Assembly (NCBI RefSeq): GCF_964204645.1
Contig: NC_134026.1
Location: 10,814,450-10,878,449, forward strand
DNA from: Tubulanus polymorphus
Lineage: Eukaryota > Nemertea > Palaeonemertea > Tubulaniformes > Tubulanidae
Reading direction: 5' to 3'
DNA length: 64,000 bases
Shown here: positions 55,313 to 64,000 of the stretch, one piece after another
Layout: the number at the start of each line of letters is the position of its first letter
How positions within the stretch are numbered: the stretch's first letter is position 1
The notes under the pieces: model-generated
Databases searched by the model: none
The model's input: only the letters and a program-made list of their open reading frames with translations
Told to the model about the DNA's origin: nothing
Position numbers and translations under genes: made by a program

Positions 55313-55779
55313 TATCGCCAAGATCCGACGCTTGGTTTGGTAGTTATGGGCTTTCAAAGACGAAACCCCTGAAAATCTTGGTTGTTGACCCAGTTTTGAC
55401 TTCACAATCATGTCATCATAAATTGAACGAGGTGGATCAGCTGGTGCGCGTTTTTTCACAAACAAAATGGCAGCACGATTGAATATGTTGATATTCATCA
55501 TTTCTAGCGCGAATACTGATATTCAAGGCATATGATATAACGATTTATTGTGTGCGATGTGTTCAATGATTCATCTAGTTTTGATATCCCGTGCACAAGG
55601 TAACGTTGCATTAAGATATCTGACGAAGATGTGGTTTCAAAATGCAGAAATTTACCTCTGTGTTCGCCACATGGCTGAATTACTGATAGCATCGATTTTT
55701 TAGAGACGAGTCTGATATTTACACGACTGGAATACTTGTTTTATCATCATTAATTGAAGTAATTTTATTAACGTTTGCA

Positions 55780-56120
55780 TTAGCGATCCGTTTTGGAGCC
55801 TGATTATTTGTATTAGTTAGTTAACTGCGGCACAGTGGAGCGTTCGCGTTTAAAACAGTCGTGTACAGTCGCGTAGGCAATACAGCCTTATACTCTCGTG
55901 TTCACTGCATGTATGTATCAGTTATAGAGTATGCGCGCCACGGTGTAGGTCACACGTAACAATGATTTGTCTGAGTGAAGATGAAAGCTACTTAAAGTGC
56001 TCAATCCTATCGTGAAATTATAAAAAATCATGTCAGTCAATAAACTTTGTTTTGTCAGTAACCGGCACTGGCCCCAAATTTGAAGAACTTGGGAGGCTTC
56101 TGTCCAGATGGGTCCGTATG
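55780..56120. repeat. R2 dispersed repeat, copy c
   Basis: GCGATCCGTTTTGGAGCCTG, GCGGCACAGTGGAGCG and CGTGTTCACTGCATGTATG parallel 47890-48060. Shorter than the other two copies. Confidence 0.55.
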
Positions 56121-56550
56121 ATAAAAATGAAAAACCTCCGATGAAACCCAGTCTCTCACCAAGTTTGTACTGTATCTTATCGGGCCACTCAGAGATTTAG
56201 TTGTTTTACATCATTCAAGGGATGTATTACAATTATGATCATTTGTTCAGACAAAAGGCCCATAATCAATTTTTCAAAGATTTCATTCTCGTTAAAAGTC
56301 AGTTATCATTAAAAGGTCACACTGACCAAAATTGAGTCCTTTTTTACCTTCATGACGTAGTAAGATGATAGCGAGTCGATGAGGTCATTTTCGTATCGCC
56401 ACTTATAACTTGTTGGTGGGAGTTCAGTGGAAGATTTGTCAAACGAATAAATACTTTAATCTTATAAATGCAGAGTGTGAAATTTCGTTTTTTTAAATAT
56501 TTCCCTAGATTATTAGAAAATGCAGATAGTAAGACCGTGGGAAAGTTTTT

Positions 56551-57047
56551 AGCCCACTTGGGACTTTAGTCCCAGCGGGCTATTGCGTTCACTTTTCGTC
56601 CGTTGTCCGTCCGTCCGTCCGTAGACGGAATCCAGTTATTTTGGGAAGTTTTGAAGTCGCTTCAAGGTAATGTCTTGATATTTGGTTTATACATGTATCT
56701 ACCCTAGGCACATCTTCAGTCGAAAAACTGGCCCTGTCAGATTCAAGGTGGCCGACTGGCAGCCATTGTTGTTCGCCGAAATCAGCACTTTTTACACATT
56801 TTTGAAGTTTTCGAGGGAAATTTTGAAGACGCTTTGATCAATTAGCTCGGTTGTTCATATATATTTGTATCGCCCAAGGGCCCATCAGCATGAGAGAATT
56901 GGGTCGATCAGACTCAAGATGGCTGTCCTGTGAACTTTTTTGTGCCCAAAAATGTCAATTTTGGCCAGAATTCTAGGTCCTGTAGCTTCTTACTGGTTTA
57001 CCATTTCTCATTGCAATTTGTGGTGGGTATTCTTCGGAAAGGGATGT
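56551..57047 (+). repeat. R1 copy k, 5' part, interrupted by element A
   Basis: AGCCCACTTGGGACTTTAGT through GGAAAGGGATGT, where DIRS1-like element A begins. In uninterrupted copies this is followed by TTTATACCTGAGACAGG. Confidence 0.9.
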
Positions 57048-57205
57048 ATTTCCGTCGAGTACTGTACCCTTTCCTATGGTTTTTGCCAATATTTTCTAAA
57101 TTTGGATTGATCGCCAATGGTTTTTCTATACGACCCGGCCCTGCGATATTGCATTTAGCCACTGGCGAAATCCGGCATCTTTTTTCTTGGCGTTCTAGCA
57201 GTAGA
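57048..57205 (+). repeat. Left inverted terminal repeat of element A
   Basis: CCTTTCCTATGGTTTTTGCC, TTTGGATTGATCGCCAATGG and CGACCCGGCCCTGCG occur here and, in inverse, at 62557-62697. The same left repeat begins element B at 13662. Confidence 0.9.
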
Positions 57206-57386
57206 ATGCGTTGGATTTTTTCGCCGTAAAAATCTGGGAATTAGGATATTAGGGAGTTTTCACTCTCATAACGGTGAGTCCGTTCGGTTTGGGGGTTATC
57301 CCTGGTTTCTATTTTTCCGTAAGAATTTTATTTACAAATATGATTTGATTGAATTGAATTGAATTTATTATTGTGGCAGAATAATT

Positions 57387-59270
57387 ATGCCGCCCCCTCC
57401 TAAGGGTCAACATCGTGGCGGGGAGGGATGCGGGCATTTGTTTGGCGCCTGGGACAATTACGATTCGTGTGCGTCGTGCAGGCGCAAATCCGGTCAAATA
57501 TGTGCAAGGAGCAATCCTTGCAAGATTTGCGAGGTGTGGTCCGAGGACCTTTGGCTTCGGGCCGATAAGGCTCTTAAACTAAGAGATCGTCGTCCAGTTA
57601 ATAGCAGGGATTCGTCGGTTTCGGCCGACGTGCCAACCGACGTCTCTATTTCTATTTCTAATCGTATAGCGGAGCGGTCGTCGGTCGATCTGGTATGATG
57701 GGCTTCCCGACTCTGTTCACCGGGGAGGAACGCTGGTTCACCGGCACCGGTCTCTGGTCGTTCACCGGTTCAGCCGGGTCGGCCGGTTCAGACTACATGT
57801 TCTGAACCGAGCGCGCGCCGCAGTAGTCGGGAATGGCCCGTACCGGTTCGGTCGGTATCGGTCCGGGTCGGGCATCGGTCCGGTTCGGGCACCGGTCCAG
57901 TCCAGACGTCATCCGGTTCAAAACATCCGGTTCGTTCATCGTCTGATTCTGATCGTTGCTCCGGGGATAGAGCTCGCTCTCCCACTAGATCTAGACGCTG
58001 TGAGCGTTATAAACGCACAAGATCTCCTTCTCGCAGATCAAGGTTTGATCGCGAGAGCGATTACAATCGTTATTGTAGGAAGTTTCGCCGTCGGTCTTCT
58101 CATCGTTCGTCGACGTCGGTTAGCGATGAAGGCGATTCTTCTAGTAGGTCTTGATCCCGTTCGAGGGACCGTCACCGAAGTCGGCATGATCGTCGGGATA
58201 CTGGAAAATTCCTGACTCAGAAGGATTTCCATGTATTTGAAGAGAAAATTTTAAACTTGTTATCATCGTCGCGACAAGTCGCTGCAACCTCTACAACAGG
58301 TAAGCCTATTCCTGATTGTCCAGTTAGAAGTTCGCCAGCCCACTCAGTTCTTCGAAATTCTGACTCTGAATTCCTGGATGCTGCGGTAGGGTCTGATTTC
58401 AATGAGGATCCGGTCCCAGAAGCGTAAATTCCTTCTGGGGTCGTTCCTGTCGCGAGCAATTGTGGGTTGCCACAGACGATGGGGACTTCCCTGGCTCGCA
58501 ATGTATCTCCGTCCCATTCAGTTTTGTCCGAACCAGCGGGGACATGTTATTTAGAGCGATGATAAGAGTTCTTTGTCAAGCACGGGGCAACTCGCGCTAA
58601 GCCCACAGCAGCTCCTCTGGTCGGTGAGTCAATGGAAGCTTATCGCCCTCCGTACTCCGATCTTGACGTTTACGGGAATCGTCAGCGGTTTCGAGAGAAT
58701 GGGCTCGATTGGATACGCAATTATGGGGTGAATGTCGGCCTGGAACATTTTCATTTCCCCCTCCAGAACGGGGTATGAAATCTGGAAAATATTTTAGTTC
58801 AACCGATCCACCTATAGGCGCATTTCGCTCGGCGTATTACGCAACTCCAGGTGCTGTGGATCACAGTCATAACTGCCTGGATGCTGATTATACTTTGATC
58901 AGCCCGGATACCGTTACAGCACAGTCGGGTATTCGTTTGCCTAAGTCCGGTTTGGTGGCCATGACATCAATCCTGGAAATCTTACCAGGGTTGGTTCGTT
59001 TCAGGATATGGCGCTTAAGGTGTTGACGGGTGAGCTTCGCGAGACTCACGCCGCCGTTCATGCGGGCTCCGACCCAGAGTCGGTTGCCCTAAAACTGGAG
59101 GGAATGGACCGGATTATCCAATCTTTGGCTCGGTCTGTTTCGCATGTAATTCTGTTGTCGGTTCGGGGTCAGGCTAATCTTGTGTTAGCCTCCCGTCAGT
59201 CAGTGATGGACTCCAGTTCCAAAACTCGTCTACCAGATATGGTGTCCAATGCTGTAAAGTCGTAACAGTT
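57387..59270 (+). pseudogene. gag region of element A, frameshifted
   Basis: The first frame (57387-57698) reads MPPPPKGQHRGGEGC, then DSCASCRRKSGQICARSNPC and KICEVWSEDLWLR, a cysteine-rich block typical of DIRS1-type gag. A proline/serine/arginine-rich spacer and DRIIQSLARSVSHVILLSVR follow in other frames up to about 59265. Homologous to 14007-15340 of element B. Confidence 0.8.
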
Positions 59271-59334
59271 CTGGTTCGTATCGAGGCAAGGGGAAGGCTC
59301 CAAAAAGGGGCTCTTCCTTTCGGAAAAACTCGAA

Positions 59335-60260
59335 ATGAATTCCTGGTGCGACCTTTTCGGAGACGGCTGGCCCTCCCGGGTCGTCTCTCGTGGCTACCGT
59401 CTCCGTTTCCTAAGGCGACCGCGCCTGACGAGGTCACCTCCCGACATGCGGCCAAAACCAGGTCAGGAGGCCTTAATCTCTCCGGCTCTCAAGGAATTGG
59501 CCGAGAAGGGAGCGATAGAACCAGTTTGCAACGAAACTTCTCCCGGCTGGTTTTCTCGAATATTCATGGTACCAAAGGCCAATCGGCACCTAGACATTCC
59601 AAGGTTCCGGATGACCAAACCCAAAGACGTGATTCAAGGGCTCCGTCCGGGTCAATGGGCGATGCTTACTTTCAGGTTCCAATTCACCCAAAATCTCGGC
59701 GATTTCTCAGGATAAAGTGGAAAGGCCGCCAGTTCCAATTCAGGTCTCTTTCAGTTGGCCTCAGTACGGCCCCGTGGGTTTTCACCAAGTTGGTCAAGTC
59801 AGTTTAGAAGGTACTTCAGTCAAGGGGTGTTCGACTGTTCGTTTACCTCGACGACTGGTTAATAGTCGCGAACTCGGCTCAGGAATGTCGGGAGGCAATG
59901 ACCTCAGTCTTGCACTTAGTCCATCAGCTAGGGTTCCTCGTAAACAGGGAAAAATCTCAGTTCACTTATCTTGGCATGGACTTCGATCTCCGAATCGGCA
60001 TGTCTTTCCGTCTATGGCTCGAGTAGCCAAACTTCAAGAAGCTGTAGCGGGAGTGTCCACAACCCCGAGAACAGCTCGTTACTGGTCACGGCTTCTAGGC
60101 TCCATCAGCTCCATGGGTCTGGTCGTGCCCTTTGGCCGCCTCAGAAGCAGGCGCTTGCAACAATATTGGAAGGTCTTCTGGTCTCGGTCGAAGGGCAACT
60201 GGGAGACCTTGATTCCCGTACCTCCAACCGATCTAAGTCCGGATCTTCAGTGGTGGGCGG
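59335..60260 (+). pseudogene. Reverse transcriptase of element A
   Basis: ALKELAEKGAIEPVCNETSP and GWFSRIFMVPKANRHL are typical DIRS RT openings. GDAYFQVPIHPKSRRFLRIK, LSVGLSTAPWVFTKLVK and VYLDDWLIVANS (YLDDW at 59844-59858) follow, in changed frames. At least two frameshifts. The catalytic Asp pair is present. Confidence 0.85.
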
Positions 60261-60289
60261 CAACTACGAATCTTCGGCGCGGGGTGTCA

Positions 60290-60960
60290 CTAGCCCCGTT
60301 AGAGGCTCCAGTTCGTGTATTCACGGATGCCAGTCACCAAGGATGGTGGGCACATCTGGAGAACCGAGTCAAAGCTGGGAGATGGTCTCGCTACGAGGCC
60401 ACCAACCACATAAATTTCCTAGAAATGCTGGCCGTGTGGAAGGCCCTGAAGTTCTTTCACAGGAGAGTGGAGGGCCACTATGTTTGGTTAGCCACAGACA
60501 ATTCAACAGTGAGGGCTTACCTTCAGAACCAAGGGGGCACTCACTCAGAAACCCTCACGGGTCTGTCGGCCAAAATTCTTCTTTGGTGCCAGACAGGGCG
60601 TGTCCCTGACTGTGGCACATTTAGCAGGGAAAAGGAACGTGATGGCCGATGCTCTGTCTCGTCGAGGTCAGGCTATTGCGACGGAATGGGTTCTCAACCA
60701 AGAAGTAGCCGATCGGGATGTTTGGCAATCCGCTGCTGGATCTGTTTGCCACCCGGTTCAATCGGAGGTGTCCTCTGTTTGTGTCCCCGTTTCCAGACAC
60801 GGAAGTGTGGGGGGTCGATGCCTTCTCTCTGGACTGGTCGGGGATGCATGCATATGCGTTCCAGCCCACACCAGTCCTGCCGCGCTTACTGGATCAAATA
60901 GAGAGGTCAGTCAATTGCAACATAGTTCTGGTAGCACCATGTTGGCCGGCTCAGAAATGG
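60290..60960 (+). pseudogene. RNase H and following domain of element A
   Basis: PVRVFTDASHQGWWAHL, NHINFLEMLAVWKAL, VWLATDNSTVRAYLQNQGG and, in another frame, VAHLAGKRNVMADALSRRG give the four RNase H blocks. Next come DLFATRFNRRCPLFVSPFPD and VDAFSLDWSGMHAYAFQPTP, a segment commonly found after RNase H in DIRS elements. Confidence 0.85.
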
Positions 60961-60979
60961 TTCCTACCACTTCTCAATC

Positions 60980-62130
60980 TACTGTGCGACAACCCCAGGA
61001 TTCTTTCGAATTTCCCATCGCTTCTGTCTCAGGGGAACTTTCGGCATCATCCAAACAGCCAGTGGTTAAATCTGCTCGCCTGGCCATTGGCCAGCGATCC
61101 TTGTCAGCTTCAGGCTTTTCAGAACAGGCTGCCTCCTTTATCGCAGGATCTAAGCGGCCATCAACAAGTACCATTTACGATGCCAAATGGAGTCATTTTG
61201 CGGATTGGTGTTGCTGCAGGGGAAATTGATCCATGCTCACCCTCTGTAGCTCAATTGGCAGATTTTTTACTGCACCTATTTGTAGTAAAAGGTTTGCAGG
61301 TCATAACTATTAAAGGTTACCGCTCCCCGATTTCTCATACATTGCGTGCTTCTGGATGGCCAAATGTAGCAGTAGATCATCGGATATCCCAGCTTGTTGC
61401 AGGGTTTTCTATTTCCCGGCCTCGGGTACCAAGGATAGTTCCACCATGGGATCTGTCTGTAATTTTGAAGAAGTTAATGGAAGCTCCATTTGAACCACTT
61501 TCAGCAGCGTCATTTGCGAATTTGTCAAAAAAGACTATTTTTGCTGTTCTTGGCTTGCTCGGCCCGTCACTGAGATTCATGCGCTTTCAGTCCGACAAGG
61601 TCATATTGTCTTTGAGCCAGCGAAGGAATTTGTTTCGCTGCGGCCTGCTTTGGAATTTTTGGCAAAGAACCAACGACCAGGCTCGGTTGGGCGTCAATGG
61701 CGAATTGAAGCCCTAAAACATCGAGTGGAACCGGGCCTTCCAGACAGGACTTTATGTCCTGTACGGGCGTTGTGTTTCTATTTAGATCGCTCTGCTTCAC
61801 GGAGGGGTTCACGGGAGCGGTTATTTATTCCGCTGCTGGATCACCTGAAGGGTGATATTTCACGGGACACAGTGGCCCGATGGGTCTCTTCACTGATCAA
61901 GGACATTTTATTGAAGGAGAATCTTTCCTCGGAGGGAGTGGTTTCTCATCAAGTGAGGTCTATGGCTACTTCCTGCGCAGCCTTTTCTGGTGCCTTGTTG
62001 GAGGAAGTCTGTCGGGCCGCCTTTTGGAATTCTCCATCGACATTCACGTCATTTTATTTATGGGATGTTTCAGGCCAGTTAGGCTCATTAGCTTCACTTG
62101 GTCCTGTTGTTATGGCTCAAGGTGTCCGTT
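60980..62130 (+). pseudogene. Tyrosine recombinase of element A
   Basis: The N-terminal core-binding part reads VKGLQVITIKGYRSPISHTL and later SAASFANLSKKTIFAVLGLL. Box I is broken: ACSARH then stop, where element B keeps ARRSEIHAL, a 2-nt deletion at about 61568. Box II is intact: VVSHQVRSMATSCAAFSGAL (HxxR), AAFWNSPSTFTSFYLWD (Trp and nucleophile Tyr) at about 61950-62065. Confidence 0.87.
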
Positions 62131-62399
62131 TTTTTCCGATCAGACCCTTTAGTGTAGAATATTTATGTTGCATTATCAGGATCACAGGGGGTGTATCCTT
62201 GTACATAGTTTGGGCTCGTATCTGCAAGTATTAATTTCGCAAAATTTCGGGGGGGCCCCTGAGCTGGACGGACTCACTGTGGCCAACCGGTCTGTGCTAC
62301 AGTGATCCATTCCGTGCTTGGGTAAGTGCTCTCTTACCTCGCGTTTGAGCGGTGGTTTTTCTATCTACCTTTCCCACCATCCTTGTGCTAGGCTAGTCT

Positions 62400-62500
62400 A
62401 GCAAAAAACCATAGGAAAGGGTACAGTACTCGAGGGAAATATAACAATTTTTGGAACTAAAATTAGTATTTCCGAGTAGTACTTACCCTTTCCTATGGTG
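62400..62500 (+). repeat. Internal complementary region of element A
   Basis: The first 40 bp (GCAAAAAACCATAGG..ACTCGAGGGAAAT) are the inverse of the left end, and the next 60 bp (TTTTTGGAACTAAAATTAGT..CCTTTCCTATGG) the inverse of the right end. This arrangement is specific to DIRS1-like elements, where it is thought to template circular copies. Confidence 0.9.
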
Positions 62501-62556
62501 GGAATCCCGCCCACCTGCCCCGCATAGCTGTTGTTTTTTTTGGGGTCTGCTATGAC

Positions 62557-62722
62557 GTGAAAAGATGGCGGATTTCGCCGGTGGCTAAATCCAATACCGC
62601 AGGGCCGGGTCGTATAGAAAAACCATCGGCGATCAATCCAAATTTAGAAAATATTGGCAAAAACCATAGGAAAGGGTAAGTACTACTCGGAAATACAAAT
62701 TTTAGTTCCAAAAATTGTAATT
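62557..62722 (+). repeat. Right inverted terminal repeat and end of element A
   Basis: Inverse of the left terminal repeat (GGGCCGGGTCGTATAGAAAA and CAAAAACCATAGGAAAGGG), then about 25 bp of right-end-specific sequence (TTTTAGTTCCAAAAATTGTA). Confidence 0.9.
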
Positions 62723-63262
62723 TTATACCCGAGGCAGGTATATTTGATTAGGCAATTATGACACAATTGGCGGCCATCTTGGTGTCATCAGTACTCATTC
62801 ATAGGTGGGAAAAAAGTATTTCCACAATATATTGATACTTAAACATATTTTGCTACCACAATCAATTGGAAAGGTGTAGCTCATGACATGGTCTATGATC
62901 GTGTTGAGTTTCAAGGTCATTGGTTTTTGTATATGGCCACCAGGGGGCGTTGAACAATACAATAACTTAGTATTTCTTTATTATATTCGTACCTATGCAT
63001 ATTTTGTTACCACAATCAATTGGAAAGTTGTAGCTCATGACATGGTCTATGATTGTGGCGAGGTTCAAGGACATTAGTTATTCTATATAGTCACTAGGGG
63101 GCGTTGAATAGTAGAATACTTAGTATTTCCTTATTATATTGGTACCTAGGCATATTTTGTTACCATGATCAATTGCAAAGTTGTAGCTCATGACATGTTC
63201 TATGATTATGGTGAGTGGGGGCATTCAATAGTAGAATAACTTAGTATTTTCATATCATATTT
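62723..63262 (+). repeat. R1 copy k, 3' part
   Basis: Resumes TTATACCCGAGGCAGGTA and carries CTCF-like units at about 62938 (GGCCACCAGGGGGCGTTG) and 63092; a third is degenerate (about 63217). Truncated near 63262. From there to 64000 I see AT-rich sequence without recognisable genes or repeats. Confidence 0.85.
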
Positions 63263-64000
63263 GTGGTATGCAGGGGTTAAGGTCCGGAGGGGAAGAAAAC
63301 CTGTCCCAGGCACATCAGCAAAACAGACTATAGCATTGGTGCCGATGAACAGTTTATTTAAGTACCATAAAGCCGGAACTATCGGAAAGTAGTAGAGCAA
63401 CTATAGTAGTTATCAACTAGCAAGGTCTACAAAATATAAAAAACATATCTTAACATTTGCATAAAACATAAAGTATATTAATTCATTAATGCAACTCATC
63501 TCAAACTGAATTAAATAATAAGTACACTATAATTAATTAACTCTCAAAACAATATCAATCACTGCTAAGAAAAATCTATTGAATCTATATTAAGTCATAA
63601 AACTTATATCATTCAACATGGAAATGCTATATTATTTAGCTATACCCACGAAGAACATGTAAAGCTTTGCCACCTATGCCACAGGAAAATAAACTCGAGA
63701 GACAGAGCAAAATTGACAAATTCGAAGTATAACGTAAAACTCACCAGTAAATGCACAGACACTTGTTCCTGCCTTGCTAGAGTCTATGAATGAATGCGCC
63801 ACACTGGTATGTGCGGGTTAGATATATAGGTTTTGCTATCAATTGGAATTGCTGGTGCATGAAGTGTGAAAAACATGGTTATAAGGTTACAGAAATGCTA
63901 GCAACACGTACATGCATTATGATAGACTGAAAGGGGAAATCTGAAATATAAACTGTATTGGTCAATGGGTATTTTCCATAATTTCCATCTGAAATCACTT

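Larger units (their letters stand above)
57048..62722 (+). mobile_element. DIRS1-like retrotransposon A, about 5.67 kb
   Basis: The left terminus starts ATTTCCGTCGAGTACTG; the right terminus carries the inverse. Within are gag (57387), reverse transcriptase with YLDDW (59844), RNase H, a DLFAT..AFSLDWSG..AYAF block and a tyrosine recombinase. An internal complementary region at 62400-62500 is complementary to both ends, as in DIRS1. No target duplication; flanks rejoin as R1 sequence. Several frameshifts make it non-functional. No adenine methyltransferase domain was recognised. Confidence 0.92.

Noticed and set aside
1-64000. CRISPR arrays, operons, ribosome binding sites, bacterial terminators
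   Set aside because: The sequence is animal nuclear DNA with spliced exons; tandem repeats here lack the short-repeat, unique-spacer pattern.

Overview
The window is nuclear DNA from an animal, most likely a marine invertebrate. The evidence is one very large split gene with GT-AG introns and phase-consistent exons, embedded in AT-rich sequence dense with animal-type transposable elements: DIRS1-like and Ngaro-like tyrosine-recombinase retrotransposons, a copia fragment, a LINE tail and many short terminal-inverted-repeat elements. I cannot fix the phylum from sequence alone; the mix would suit a hemichordate, echinoderm, amphioxus or lophotrochozoan.

The only convincing host gene runs on the + strand from an ATG at 4250 to at least 52812. 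I could join 20 coding exons with every splice phase compatible, giving 10,110 nt (3,370 codons). The product is a TRANK1-like protein (TPR and ankyrin repeat-containing protein 1): TPR and ankyrin blocks alternate over about residues 60-1150, a UvrD/Rep-type superfamily 1 helicase core with all its main motifs lies at about 1500-2120, a helical-repeat region follows, and a CxxC/His cluster sits near 3218. The C-terminal end is unresolved: a good donor at 52812 lies 15 nt before an in-frame stop.

The rest is mobile or repetitive DNA. 1-4208 (upstream) holds palindromes, a 0.8 kb foldback and short repeats. Intron 2 (5078-10411) holds an inverted-repeat element, a TTA-flanked MITE, a truncated copy of an abundant repeat called R1 here, and a 787-bp TIR element with a 5-bp target duplication. 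Intron 3 (10563-20316) holds a full-length R1 copy and a second R1 copy split by an internally deleted DIRS1-like element (13662-17038) and by another 5-bp-TSD element (17283-18218). Intron 11 (26787-39741) holds an 8.06-kb antisense Ngaro-like retrotransposon (27781-35841) with its split direct repeats intact, an R1 copy inside it, more R1 copies and a LINE tail. Downstream of exon 20 are a copia RNase H fragment, a pogo-like element and a longer DIRS1-like element (57048-62722), again inserted into an R1 copy.

Two things stand out. R1 carries up to five tandem units of about 154 bp, and each unit contains a sequence very close to the animal CTCF core motif, so this repeat spreads CTCF-like arrays through the gene. 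Both DIRS1-like insertions also sit in R1 copies, so the empty target sites can be inferred. No rRNA, tRNA, CRISPR or operon-like structure was seen.
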